Positions 1 to 7,587 of a DNA stretch of 21,225 nt are shown here, one piece after another. Under the pieces are notes generated by a model. It was not told the DNA's origin. It ran no database searches and was given only the letters and a program-made list of their open reading frames with translations. The stretch is from CAZKUN01 sp964555935. GTDB lineage: Bacteria; Armatimonadota; Zipacnadia; Zipacnadales; VGFC01. The DNA lies in NCBI GenBank assembly GCA_964555935.1, contig CAZKUN010000163.1, forward strand, positions 1 through 21,225. Reading direction: 5' to 3'. Numbering within the stretch: the first letter of the stretch is position 1; the number at the start of each line of letters is the position of its first letter. The position numbers were made by a program, and so were the translations under genes.

Positions 1-1
1 G

Positions 2-694
2 GAGACATCGCCGGAGGAAGTGCCGCTTCTGCAGAAGGCGATCATCGACGTGTGCGCCGCGGCCAGGAAGCCCGTAATCATCGCGACGCAGATGCTGGAA
101 TCGATGTGTGAGAATCCACGACCGACGCGCGCGGAGGCGTCTGATGTGGCGAACGCGATCCTCGACGGCGGAGACGCGGTGATGCTCTCGGGCGAAACGG
201 CCGTCGGCGAGTACCCAGTGGAGACGGTTCAGATGATGCGGCGGATAGCAGTGGCCGCCGAAGGCGCGCTGTTTGAGGGTAAGCACCTGGTGACCGATTG
301 GACCGGCGGGCGCGACCTCGCGTTTGGCGAGGCCATCTCATCCGCCGCCGCCGAGGCAGCCGAACAGATCGGGGCCAAGGCTCTCGTCGCGTTCACGCAG
401 TCGGGATATACGGCGCGGCTGGCGTCGAAGTGTCGTCCGGGCATCCCCATCATCGCGGCGACGCCGCTGGCGAGCACGGCCCGGCGATGCGCGCTCTACT
501 GGGGCGTGGCGCCGATCTTGGTGGGGCCCGCGACATCCACCGATGAGCAAGTGGCGCTGATCGACCGCACGCTGCGGGACCGCGGACTTCTCGAGCGCGG
601 GGATGAGATCGTCATCACGGCGGGGACGCCGATTGAGAAGCGCGGCACGACGAACACGATGAAGCTTCACGTGATCGGGGAGATGGAGGAGTAG
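2..694 (+). CDS. pyk: Pyruvate kinase, C-terminal part (5' end outside window)
   Basis: Pyruvate kinase converts phosphoenolpyruvate and ADP to pyruvate and ATP in the last step of glycolysis, in the cytoplasm. The frame is open from base 2, reading ETSPEEVPLLQK, so the true start lies left of the window; the GTG at 20 is an internal valine. The end of the catalytic barrel is recognisable: IIATQMLESM, PRPTRAEASDVANAILDG and the family motif VMLSGETAVGEYP. It is followed by a C-terminal allosteric-type domain of ordinary length, ending with TAG at 692-694. The active-site lysine and metal-binding residues are outside the window. The gene converges on the yjbQ-like gene with only 15 bp between the stops and no clear terminator. 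Identification is secure; whether the gene is intact upstream is unknown. Confidence 0.96.
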   Translation, partial: ETSPEEVPLLQKAIIDVCAAARKPVIIATQMLESMCENPRPTRAEASDVANAILDGGDAVMLSGETAVGEYPVETVQMMRRIAVAAEGALFEGKHLVTDWTGGRDLAFGEAISSAAAEAAEQIGAKALVAFTQSGYTARLASKCRPGIPIIAATPLASTARRCALYWGVAPILVGPATSTDEQVALIDRTLRDRGLLERGDEIVITAGTPIEKRGTTNTMKLHVIGEMEE

Positions 695-709
695 GGGGGA
701 GGCGCGCCG

Positions 710-1132
710 CTACTCGCCGATGATCTTGCAGAGAACGCGCTTGCTCCGGCGACCGTCGAATTCGCCGTAGAAGATCTGCTCCCACGGGCCGAAATCGAGG
801 CGGCCTTCGGTGATCGCGACCGTGACCTCGCGCCCCATGATCTGGCGCTTATGGTGCGCGTCGCCGTTGTCCTCGCCCGTGAGGTTGTGGCGGTAACGCT
901 GCGGCGACGGATCAAATGGCGCCAGCTCCTCGAGCCACTTCTTGTAGTCCTCATGCAGCCCCGACTCGTCATCGTTGATGAAGACCGACGCGGTGATGTG
1001 CATCGCGTTGACGAGGCAGAGACCCTCCTGCGCGCCGCTCTCGGCGACTTGCTGCTGGACCTCGCGCGTAATGTTGATGAAGCCCATGCGCTCGGGAACG
1101 TTGAACCTGAGATATGCTGTGTGTGATTTCAT
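710..1132 (-). CDS. yjbQ: YjbQ / UPF0047 family protein (secondary thiamine-phosphate synthase fold)
   Basis: This 140-residue protein is the usual length for UPF0047. Members are small cytoplasmic trimers; E. coli YjbQ has weak thiamine-phosphate synthase activity but the physiological role is unsettled. Visible family features are the histidine in NAMHITASVFINDDE (H45), H60 in GLHEDYKKWLEEL, YRHN (H82), DAHHKRQIMG (H93-H94) and the signature region EGRLDFGPWEQIFYGEFDG near residues 109-127, with GP where the family pattern has GT. The ATG at 1132 is chosen because the protein homology begins there; a frame open to 1285 only adds an arginine/serine-rich antisense of the neighbouring gene. 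It starts 4 bp after the stop of the UroD-like gene, so the two are almost certainly cotranscribed and probably translationally coupled. The assignment is firm; the substrate is unknown. Confidence 0.92.
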   Translation of the reverse strand: MKSHTAYLRFNVPERMGFINITREVQQQVAESGAQEGLCLVNAMHITASVFINDDESGLHEDYKKWLEELAPFDPSPQRYRHNLTGEDNGDAHHKRQIMGREVTVAITEGRLDFGPWEQIFYGEFDGRRSKRVLCKIIGE

Positions 1133-1136
1133 TGGT

Positions 1137-2228
1137 CTACCGCGCCATCGCGTAGATGCGGCGGCGCAACTCCTCGCAGTAGTGCGTGTAGTTCGGCCAC
1201 GATACATCATCCGGGATGAGGTGGTCGAGGTCGGGGATGTACCGTCCCGTCTCGACCGCCGGCCAGATGCGGTCGAGTTCCGCATCGATGGCGGCTGGAT
1301 CGATGGCGAGCGCGCGTTTGTCGATGCCGCCCATCATCGCCAGCTCCGGAAAGCGCTCCCGGTAATCGTTGACATCCGTCCCGGCCGCGACTTCCATCGG
1401 GTACAGCAGATTCACCCCGGTCTCCATCATGGGCGGCACGATGTCGTCGGGCTTGCCGTCGGTATCGACGCTGACGACCGGGATGCCCGCGTCGACCGCG
1501 AACTCCTTGATCCGCCGGTAGTACGGGCCCATGAACTCGCGCCAATGATTGGGGGAGATCAGCGGCCCTTGGCGACCGCACATGTCCTCCCAGATGTGGA
1601 TCACGTCGACGCGGACGCCGGCCTTCACCACCTCGTTGAAAACGGTGATGTAGATCTCGGTCATGTGGTTCATGATGTCGCGCACGAGTTCGGGCTCGAG
1701 GATGAACGCCAGCAGGCACTCCTCATCGCCGAGCAACCACCGCACGCTGCCGAACACCGCGCAATCGGGAAATCCCCCGAGCTGGATCGGCAGGTCCTTT
1801 GCCATCCAATCCTGGGCCGTCGCCAGCCAATCCCCGGCCAGGCGGCCCGGGTGGCTTGGGTCAAGATGCTCCGCCTTGAAGCGCTCCCAGTCGTCGCGAT
1901 TCTGCACGGGGAACTTCAGGAACTCGGCCATCGATTCCGCGTGCTTGTAGTCACGGCGGACGATGCCCCACCCGTCGGTGTGGACGATGTAGTCGTCGTC
2001 TTCCTCGATCACCGTGGGCTCGATAGCGGGGCAAGGGCCGAGCTTAACGGGGACGATGAGCGGCGGGGAATCAGGCTTGGCGAAGCTGCGGTGATCCATC
2101 TCCGCCGGCTTGCCCTCCGCCTCCCACCGCTTCCACGCGCGCGCCCACGGCCCCCAGAAGAGCCAGAATGGCGGCCTATCGACGGGCTGGCCCAGCACGC
2201 AGTTCACGAAGCGCTCGCGGTCGGTCAT
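1137..2228 (-). CDS. UroD-superfamily protein (uroporphyrinogen decarboxylase-like, not HemE)
   Basis: A 363-residue cytoplasmic TIM-barrel protein of the UroD/methylcobamide methyltransferase superfamily. It starts TDRERFVNCVLGQPVDRPP and carries family positions seen also in the second copy of this window: WED (213-215), DTDG (255-258), GGIDKRAL (300-307) and IPDLDH (331-336). The N-terminal MRQAGR-type motif of true uroporphyrinogen decarboxylase is absent, and no clear His-x-Cys zinc site of the methyltransferases is seen, so the reaction is unknown. The start at 2228 is preferred over the ATG at 2235-2237 because AGGAAAGG lies 9 nt upstream of it but directly abuts the other. A 6-bp stem (2267-2282, TCGTCG/CGACGA, 4-nt loop) lies in the 63-bp gap from the upstream gene. 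It probably sits in an operon with the 2292-3005 gene and yjbQ. Confidence 0.9.
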   Translation of the reverse strand: MTDRERFVNCVLGQPVDRPPFWLFWGPWARAWKRWEAEGKPAEMDHRSFAKPDSPPLIVPVKLGPCPAIEPTVIEEDDDYIVHTDGWGIVRRDYKHAESMAEFLKFPVQNRDDWERFKAEHLDPSHPGRLAGDWLATAQDWMAKDLPIQLGGFPDCAVFGSVRWLLGDEECLLAFILEPELVRDIMNHMTEIYITVFNEVVKAGVRVDVIHIWEDMCGRQGPLISPNHWREFMGPYYRRIKEFAVDAGIPVVSVDTDGKPDDIVPPMMETGVNLLYPMEVAAGTDVNDYRERFPELAMMGGIDKRALAIDPAAIDAELDRIWPAVETGRYIPDLDHLIPDDVSWPNYTHYCEELRRRIYAMAR

Positions 2229-2291
2229 CGAGAGCATCCTTTCCTGTCAGGCGGTCGGCGTTTGGTTCGTCGGTCACGACGAGCGACCTGC

Positions 2292-3005
2292 CTAGCGCAA
2301 CGCCACGATGCGGTTGGTGGCGGCGAGCTTGCGCGTCTGCGAGTAGTGAGGCACTAAGACCTCGCCATCGCCGCTAGCGACGGGCGTCGGGACTTGCAGG
2401 ATGAACTCCGCTCGGTCGAGACGACTGTAGGCGATGAATGCCAAGTCGAAGCGCTCTATGGGGCGACTGACGTCAGCCGTAAGATCGGGGAAGAGAGCCG
2501 GGCCCGTGTCGACCTGCCAGATGGCGTCGATGTCGTTGACGTTCATCGTCTTGATCGGGTATTCGATGACGGCCTCGCGGCTCGTCGCCTCGTCACGGAT
2601 CGTGGTGATGCCGACGATGGGCAGCCCGTGAAGCGTTACGCTGACGACCTCTTCGTCGTCTTCGCAGTCGTCGGCTTCCGCCTCGCACAGTTGGATGACC
2701 AGATGATCGAAGCGGGGCGAGATGTCGCCGATCTCCTTCCCGCCAAGATCGGACGCGGCGTGCGCGCGAATGATCATGTACTCGTGGGGGGAGAAGATCC
2801 CGCAGAAATCGTAGTTCGGCTGCAGGAAGAGGTCGCCCGCGCCATACGTATCTTCACCCTTGCAGGACGCGAGGAGAAGGTACGTGAGCGGGTCGGCGTC
2901 AGGCGCGGTGAGCGTGACGCGGCACTCGACCTGAATGCGCGCGTTGTTGGTGTGTCCCGGCGTTACGAAGGTCACGAACGACCGACCGAAATCGAGCGTA
3001 TCCAT
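2292..3005 (-). CDS. Hypothetical protein, 237 residues, probably cytoplasmic
   Basis: I do not recognise this family. The ATG at 3005 is chosen because GGAGG lies 6 nt upstream; a longer frame to 3062 adds a basic stretch with no site. The protein begins MDTLDFGRSFVTFVTPGHTN, has no signal peptide or membrane segment, and is rich in alternating hydrophobic strands such as ARIQVECRVTL (22-32), HEYMIIRAHA (74-83), HLVIQLCEAE (101-110), EVVSVTLHGLPIVGI (119-133) and FDLAFIAYSRL (186-196), suggesting an all-beta fold. An acidic patch, EAEADDCEDDEE, occupies 108-119. It has four or five scattered cysteines but no metal motif. It is the first gene of a probable minus-strand operon with the UroD-like and YjbQ genes, 63 bp ahead of the former. 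Ordinary codon use and the good ribosome site make it a likely real gene. Confidence 0.75.
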   Translation of the reverse strand: MDTLDFGRSFVTFVTPGHTNNARIQVECRVTLTAPDADPLTYLLLASCKGEDTYGAGDLFLQPNYDFCGIFSPHEYMIIRAHAASDLGGKEIGDISPRFDHLVIQLCEAEADDCEDDEEVVSVTLHGLPIVGITTIRDEATSREAVIEYPIKTMNVNDIDAIWQVDTGPALFPDLTADVSRPIERFDLAFIAYSRLDRAEFILQVPTPVASGDGEVLVPHYSQTRKLAATNRIVALR

Positions 3006-3200
3006 AGCTGGCCTCCAGCGCGTGTGGTGTTGGCGGATGTTTCTCGTTCGTGGGGCGTGCAATCCTCCCTGCGGTCTCGAAACGTATTACTGGGTCGGTG
3101 AAGCTGTAACTGATCGAGTTGCTCTGCCAGATGGTTGAGAAACACCTGGCCTAGCCCCCGCGGCGTGACCTGCGCGAACGCCAGAACGTAGACCTGTCGA

Positions 3201-3223
3201 GGCTTGCCGCCGGTCGGCAAGCC
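3201..3223. promoter_or_regulatory. Perfect 9-bp inverted repeat just upstream of the response-regulator ribosome site
   Basis: GGCTTGCCG (3201-3209), 5-nt loop CCGGT, CGGCAAGCC (3215-3223). The stem ends 1 nt before the GGGAGG ribosome site (3225-3230) of the GTG start at 3237. No T-tract follows, so a rho-independent terminator is unlikely. It could be an operator or a translation-controlling hairpin. The rest of the 231-bp gap (3006-3236) shows no convincing gene or promoter. Confidence 0.45.
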
Positions 3224-3236
3224 CGGGAGGTCGCGC

Positions 3237-3686
3237 GTGGGTGCACGGATACTTGTCGTGGATGACGAATTGTCGATGAGGGAGTTGATGGCGGCACAAC
3301 TCGAGAGCGCGGGGTATGCGGTTGCGCTGGCCGAGAACTCGGACGAGGCGCTGCGCATCGTCGGTGAGGGTGGGGTAGACCTGATCGTGACAGACGTGAA
3401 GATGAGGTCGGATTTGGAGGGCGTCGATTTCGTCAGGGAGTTGCGGGGCTCATCCGGGACCCCGGCGCAGGCGATTCCGGTGATCGTCGTGAGCGGCACG
3501 TATCGTCTGTCAGCCGAGAACCGGTGGCGGCTCGGGCTGTCGGGAGGAACTCCTCTGATCCAGGCCTTCATCGAGAAGCCCGTCCGCCGCGGCGTGCTGC
3601 TCGCGGCCGTCGAGAAGCATCTCGGCCGGCGCGCCGCCCCGATCACGGTTGTGCCAGACGTTTGCCTGCCTCGAGAGCGTCGGTGA
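3237..3686 (+). CDS. Single-domain response regulator (CheY-like receiver)
   Basis: A 149-residue receiver protein with no output domain, so it would act by phosphorylation-dependent protein contact. The conserved positions are visible: acidic pair D9-D10 in ILVVDDE, phospho-acceptor D53 in LIVTDVKM, the switch serine S86 in PVIVVSGT, and K114 in FIEKPV. The GTG at 3237 is chosen over an in-frame TTG at 3204 because GGGAGG lies 6 nt upstream and the domain begins immediately. The receiver fold finishes near LLAAVEKHLG (130); the last ~19 residues are read from DNA that is antisense to the neighbouring flavoprotein gene, giving a 44-bp tail-to-tail overlap. No histidine kinase is in the window, so its partner must be encoded elsewhere. 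Confidence 0.92.
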   Translation: MGARILVVDDELSMRELMAAQLESAGYAVALAENSDEALRIVGEGGVDLIVTDVKMRSDLEGVDFVRELRGSSGTPAQAIPVIVVSGTYRLSAENRWRLGLSGGTPLIQAFIEKPVRRGVLLAAVEKHLGRRAAPITVVPDVCLPRERR

Positions 3687-4221
3687 GCGCGGTGGCGTGA
3701 TCGGCGATCTCACCCCGGTCCTCGATGGATCGGAAGGTCAACTCGTCCCACTCGCCGACTTCGAGGATGGTGTAGAACGAGCGCATGATGAGGCGCGAGC
3801 TGTCGAACAGCGTCTCGAAGTCGCACCCGCCAACGCCAATGAAGAGACCCTTGCGAGCGTGCTCAGACTCGGATGTGGGCTTCTTCTCGATGTACTTCAT
3901 GCACCAGAATGGTTGGCAGCGATCGATGACGGTCTTGGCTTGCGCGGTCAGGCTCATGAAGAACATCGGCGAGGCCACGACGATACGGTCCGCGGTCCGC
4001 AACGGCTCGTAGAGGTCCGCCATGTCGTCCTTCTGAACGCAGCCCTCGCCATGCAGGCGCTCGCATCCGCCGCAGTGCCGGCAGGGCCGAATGTCAAGCT
4101 TGTCGACGACGACCTTCTGGCAATCGGCGCCCACGCCCGTCGCGCCTTCCAGCACGGCATCGAGCAGCAGATCGCTGTTTCCGCGCATTCGTGGGCTGCC
4201 CATGATTCCAAGCACGTTCAC
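3643..4221 (-). CDS. Iron-sulfur flavoprotein-like NAD(P)H-dependent FMN reductase family protein
   Basis: A 192-residue flavodoxin-fold protein. The N-terminus VLGIMGSPRMRGNSD is the FMN phosphate-binding loop of the NADPH-dependent FMN reductase family. C47, C50, C53 and C61 form a compact CX2CX2CX7C motif like that of the archaeal and bacterial iron-sulfur flavoproteins (Isf), where it binds a 4Fe-4S cluster. The segment VVASPMFFMSLTAQAKTVIDR (81-101) matches the family's FMN-contact region. In Isf relatives the protein is a dimer that moves electrons between a donor such as ferredoxin and FMN; the partner here is unknown. The start is GTG at 4221, with GGAGG 6 nt upstream. The gene follows the GH123-like gene by 23 bp on the same strand and overlaps the response regulator by 44 bp at its 3' end. 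Confidence 0.88.
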   Translation of the reverse strand: MNVLGIMGSPRMRGNSDLLLDAVLEGATGVGADCQKVVVDKLDIRPCRHCGGCERLHGEGCVQKDDMADLYEPLRTADRIVVASPMFFMSLTAQAKTVIDRCQPFWCMKYIEKKPTSESEHARKGLFIGVGGCDFETLFDSSRLIMRSFYTILEVGEWDELTFRSIEDRGEIADHATALTDALEAGKRLAQP

Positions 4222-4244
4222 GTTACGCCTCCGGATCGCTTGTC

Positions 4245-7200
4245 CTACTCGGTGACGCTGAAACGCCGGACGATGCGCTTCTCGTTGCGCCCCTTCCGCA
4301 CCACGATCGTGATGTCGGGCGCCGCCTGCGTTACTGCCGCGCGAGCCAAGAATCTATCGCCGTCGAGCGTGACGGACGCGCCGTTAACCGTCACCACGCA
4401 CCCGGCCTCGGCGATACCGAAGACATTGACCTCGCACGCGTCGATCGGGGCTGATGTGGTTGGCTGCGTCCTCACGACGGCGAGCGGCGCGGCCGACGCC
4501 GCTACGATGTCTCGCAGTATCTCCTCGCGCGCTGACTGAAGCTCGTCATACGATCTCGTGTAATCCGTCATCGACCGGACGACGCGTCGCCCGATCTCGT
4601 CCGGACGGTCGGTCGCGCTGAAGCCATGTGCGTCGAGCTTCTCGATCAGCTCGCGCTCGGCGTCTTCAAGCATCGCCAGGTACTCGCAGTCCTCAAGTCC
4701 CTCGCGTTGGGCCTCGTAGCGGATAGACGGGTTGGGCCCGTCGCGCCCGGGCCACACCATCCACTCATCGCCCGGCGAGAATGTGCCGAACTTCAGGTTC
4801 CAGTGGTTGAATCCCCAATGCAGATAGCCCGTTGCGCCGTAGAGATAGTTCATCCAATGCACGACGCGGGGTTTGATCGCCTCCGTGTCTATGAGGCGGT
4901 TTGGGTACTTGCCCTGAGGCACCCACGCGACGTAGAACCAAAGCTCGCACTCGCCGTCTCTCTGCCAGCGATTGTACTGCGCGTGCCATTGGTCGAAGTA
5001 ATCGAGTTGGGGCACCCACAGCTCGCAGAACCCGCGGAGATCAGGCACGTGGATCGCGTCCATGCGCTTGAGACCGGGGGCCGCCTTGTGGATCAGATCG
5101 GCCTGCACCTTCCATGACTCCACGTTGAGCGGGATTGGCTCGTCGGCGACATGCACGTTGGCAATGTCGAGCCAGTCCTTTTCGCGCAGATGCTCTTCGA
5201 GGGCGGGCGCGAACTCGGTAACGGCCACGGTCGTTGGCGCGCCAGTCGCCCGGACCTTCGCCGGACGGTCATGGAGGACGAACTCCGGCGCTTCCCAACC
5301 GCCTGGCCCTCGCCCGCCAAAGTGAGTGACGTTGATGCGTCGGACGCCCTCATCGAGGAACGTCTGACACCAACGGTCAAAGCGCGCCCAGTCGTAAGTT
5401 CTCGAACCGTCCGCCTCGATCCAGATGTCGCACAGACCCGGCGCGACGGTCACCACGTTCTGGTGGTAGCGGCGAAACATCCGCGCGTATTCGCGCAACA
5501 TCCCCCACCACTCCTCGGTGGAATCCTCAAGCCCGTAGCGAGTGGCGAAGCTGCCGGTGCCAAACCAGTTCACGACCCACAGCCGTGGATCGTCCGGGAA
5601 GTCGACCGCCAGCACCTCCAGGGCCACGGGCACCGCGTCGAGGCCCGCATCCGTGGCGAAGTACACGCTGCCCTCGTACACGCCGGCGGGCGTATCCGCT
5701 GGCACAGCGAACGTCAGGAAGATGGGCTGCGTAGTGTCGGCGGGTAGGTCGCGCGCCGCGTCATCGCTCAGCTCATCGGGGAAACCGTCCGGCGCCACGC
5801 GGAGCAACTCCTCCGGAGGCGTCGCCCGGGAGTTCTCGTCTACCGGGACATACGAGACGAATCGCGCTTCGAAGCCCTCGGCGGCAATGCTGCGTCGGCC
5901 AACCGGATCGTGAAGATCCTCAAACACGATCCGGGCGTTGTCGATCGGGCGATCGGGCCGGACGACGACCTGATAGCATTCGCGCTCGTTGCGGCCGGCT
6001 ACAAGTCTGATCTTCCGCGAGGCTCCCCCTGGCCGCGTCTCATCCTGGAAGGTCTGAGTCAGCGGCGGGGCCGTCCATAGCCGCCAGGCTCTGTCGGCCT
6101 CCGGTGCGAGAGACACTTGCACGCGCGCCTTGCTTCCGGTGCAGACAGCAACTGCCGTCGTCAGGTGTCCGGGCGCGGACGCGAAGAGGGTTGCCGCGGA
6201 TGGACCGGCGCCGGGCGATTTGAGGTCGAACGTTCCATTAGGCGCGGTCGATGTCTGTTGAGGCGTCCCGCCCGGGCAGTCGAGCGTGACGTTGGCTCCG
6301 GCGATCGGCTGTCCACCAGGTCCGACGACGACGCCGGCTACATCGCCTTTGCCGGCCTGGACGTCCGGCGGTGGCGACAGCGTCCGGGCCATTGTCGTGG
6401 CGACGGCGCCGGCCTCGCCATCCGCGGCGCCCACGGCAATCGTCACCTCGGCGTTGAAGGGCAGACCGGTAATCACCGCGCGGCCGTCGGCCCCGCATCG
6501 CACGGCCCGCTGTTTCCCGGCACAGTCCACGGTGATGGCGTAGGCTTTGGGCGGGTCAGTGCCCAAGCCCGGCGTGACGCGGATGCCCAACGCGCCGGAT
6601 GCTGCGGCCAGCGGCGTGACGCTGACCAACGGAGCGCCGGCTGTCGCCGGGATGGCCTGAAACGTTGAGACCGTATTCGGCACGTTGCCGAACCGATCGA
6701 CCGGCTGGACTGCGACCGTATATGCTTGCCCCGGCTCAAGGTCACGGATAACGGCCGATGTGGCGGCGGCCCCGACCTCAGTCACGGGCACGAGGCCGTT
6801 CGTCGAGCCGAAGGCATCGCCTGAAGCGCAAATCCTGTAGACGCCGATGTCGGCAGGCGGCTCGTAACCCATCCAATCAACGTGCACGGCGCCGGTGACC
6901 CAGCGAGACGCGTGGACGCGGAGATTGATCGGGGGTGGGGGAGTCTGGTCGCCCTCGGCAAGCGAAACGAGCTGCACGTCATCGAACCAAGCGCGGCCGT
7001 TGTTTGCGCTGTTTGTCAGACACTCGATGCGCGCCAGGGATGCTCCCGCGGGAGGCGTTACGTCCGATGAGACGCGGGTCCAGTCGGCGTCGCCGGTGAT
7101 GCTGCCGGCTGGACTGCTTCCGAGGTACTCGTGTCCAGCGCCAACCCACTCGACCTGGACTATCGCCGCCGCTTCGCCCAGTTCCTCGCACCGGATCCAG

Positions 7201-7490
7201 CCACTCAAGCGCAGCGGCTCATCGGTGACTGGGAGGTTCTGGATGGTGATCCCGCGCCGACCATCTCCGTCAACTCGCGCGCAAGCTCCGCCATCACGCC
7301 CGCCCTCCGCGTCGATAACGAAGACGCTCGTGCCGTTCCCGCTGCCCTGGGGCTCTTCGTACCAGGCGTGGATCGTCGTCCACGACGCTAGTCCGGCAGC
7401 GAAGGTGCCGTTCTGGAGCAGGTTTGGGCGATCGTCGAAGCTCTGCGCGGCGGCGAGCACCGAGCAGGCCATCAGCGGGAAGAAGCGCAT
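4245..7490 (-). CDS. Secreted multidomain glycoside hydrolase-like protein (GH123 / DUF4091 type)
   Basis: A 1081-residue exported protein. Signal peptide at about 1-16 (MRFFPLMACSVLAAAQ). Domains in order: carbohydrate-binding jelly-roll like CBM4/9 (about 22-177), fibronectin type III (184-280), a second FN3-like domain (285-372), a carboxypeptidase-regulatory-like beta sandwich (383-462, GVVVGPGGQPIAGANVTL), the beta-sandwich N-domain of DUF4091/GH123 proteins (468-630), a TIM-barrel catalytic region (632-945), a helical stretch, and a C-terminal Ig-like domain (1018-1080). HVADEP places an Asp-Glu pair at D783-E784, as in the GH123 N-acetyl-galactosaminidase active site, where substrate-assisted catalysis is known. 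The barrel continues with LHWGFNHWNL and ends in REGLEDCEYLAML, typical of DUF4091. The ATG at 7490 has TTGGAG 9 nt upstream. The substrate is not predictable. It is probably cotranscribed with the flavoprotein gene downstream. Confidence 0.9.
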   Translation of the reverse strand: MRFFPLMACSVLAAAQSFDDRPNLLQNGTFAAGLASWTTIHAWYEEPQGSGNGTSVFVIDAEGGRDGGACARVDGDGRRGITIQNLPVTDEPLRLSGWIRCEELGEAAAIVQVEWVGAGHEYLGSSPAGSITGDADWTRVSSDVTPPAGASLARIECLTNSANNGRAWFDDVQLVSLAEGDQTPPPPINLRVHASRWVTGAVHVDWMGYEPPADIGVYRICASGDAFGSTNGLVPVTEVGAAATSAVIRDLEPGQAYTVAVQPVDRFGNVPNTVSTFQAIPATAGAPLVSVTPLAAASGALGIRVTPGLGTDPPKAYAITVDCAGKQRAVRCGADGRAVITGLPFNAEVTIAVGAADGEAGAVATTMARTLSPPPDVQAGKGDVAGVVVGPGGQPIAGANVTLDCPGGTPQQTSTAPNGTFDLKSPGAGPSAATLFASAPGHLTTAVAVCTGSKARVQVSLAPEADRAWRLWTAPPLTQTFQDETRPGGASRKIRLVAGRNERECYQVVVRPDRPIDNARIVFEDLHDPVGRRSIAAEGFEARFVSYVPVDENSRATPPEELLRVAPDGFPDELSDDAARDLPADTTQPIFLTFAVPADTPAGVYEGSVYFATDAGLDAVPVALEVLAVDFPDDPRLWVVNWFGTGSFATRYGLEDSTEEWWGMLREYARMFRRYHQNVVTVAPGLCDIWIEADGSRTYDWARFDRWCQTFLDEGVRRINVTHFGGRGPGGWEAPEFVLHDRPAKVRATGAPTTVAVTEFAPALEEHLREKDWLDIANVHVADEPIPLNVESWKVQADLIHKAAPGLKRMDAIHVPDLRGFCELWVPQLDYFDQWHAQYNRWQRDGECELWFYVAWVPQGKYPNRLIDTEAIKPRVVHWMNYLYGATGYLHWGFNHWNLKFGTFSPGDEWMVWPGRDGPNPSIRYEAQREGLEDCEYLAMLEDAERELIEKLDAHGFSATDRPDEIGRRVVRSMTDYTRSYDELQSAREEILRDIVAASAAPLAVVRTQPTTSAPIDACEVNVFGIAEAGCVVTVNGASVTLDGDRFLARAAVTQAAPDITIVVRKGRNEKRIVRRFSVTE

Positions 7491-7513
7491 TCAGTGTCAC
7501 TCCAACGAGACAA

Positions 7514-7539
7514 CACGCATCCGCGTCAGCGGGTGCGTG
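7514..7539. promoter_or_regulatory. 11-bp inverted repeat (hairpin or operator)
   Basis: CACGCATCCGC and GCGGGTGCGTG are separated by GTCA. Ten of eleven positions are complementary and the eleventh is a G-T wobble. It lies 24 bp upstream of the GH123-like start and 139 bp upstream of the plus-strand gene, so it could be an operator or a 5' leader hairpin of the minus-strand transcript. Confidence 0.4.
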
Positions 7540-7574
7540 GGTACGTGCAAGACAGTCTGTTCGTCGGACGCGGG

Positions 7575-7587
7575 CCGAGGGCCTCGG
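7575..7587. promoter_or_regulatory. 13-bp palindrome CCGAGG-G-CCTCGG
   Basis: Perfect 6-bp arms around a central G, in the middle of the divergent region, with an extra half-site at 7599-7605. The arrangement resembles an operator, but six-base palindromes arise easily in GC-rich DNA. Confidence 0.3.

Noticed and set aside
1137..2228. hemE (true uroporphyrinogen decarboxylase)
   Set aside because: The N-terminal arginine motif of HemE is missing and the gene sits outside any heme cluster.
2267..2282. 6-bp stem TCGTCG/CGACGA in the operon gap
   Set aside because: Short, no T-tract, between genes that seem cotranscribed; expected by chance in GC-rich DNA.
975..2357. 460-residue open frame on the plus strand
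   Set aside because: It lies antisense to the UroD-like and YjbQ genes and reads as His/Val/Asp/Arg-rich low-complexity sequence typical of shadows in GC-rich DNA.
2972..3646. 224-residue minus-strand frame with a protein-like stretch (QVYVLAFAQVTPRGLG) near 3120-3205
   Set aside because: Most of it is antisense to the response regulator. The short amphipathic stretch could be a gene remnant, and the plus strand has an equally helix-like stretch ending at a TAG near 3154, so neither can be supported.
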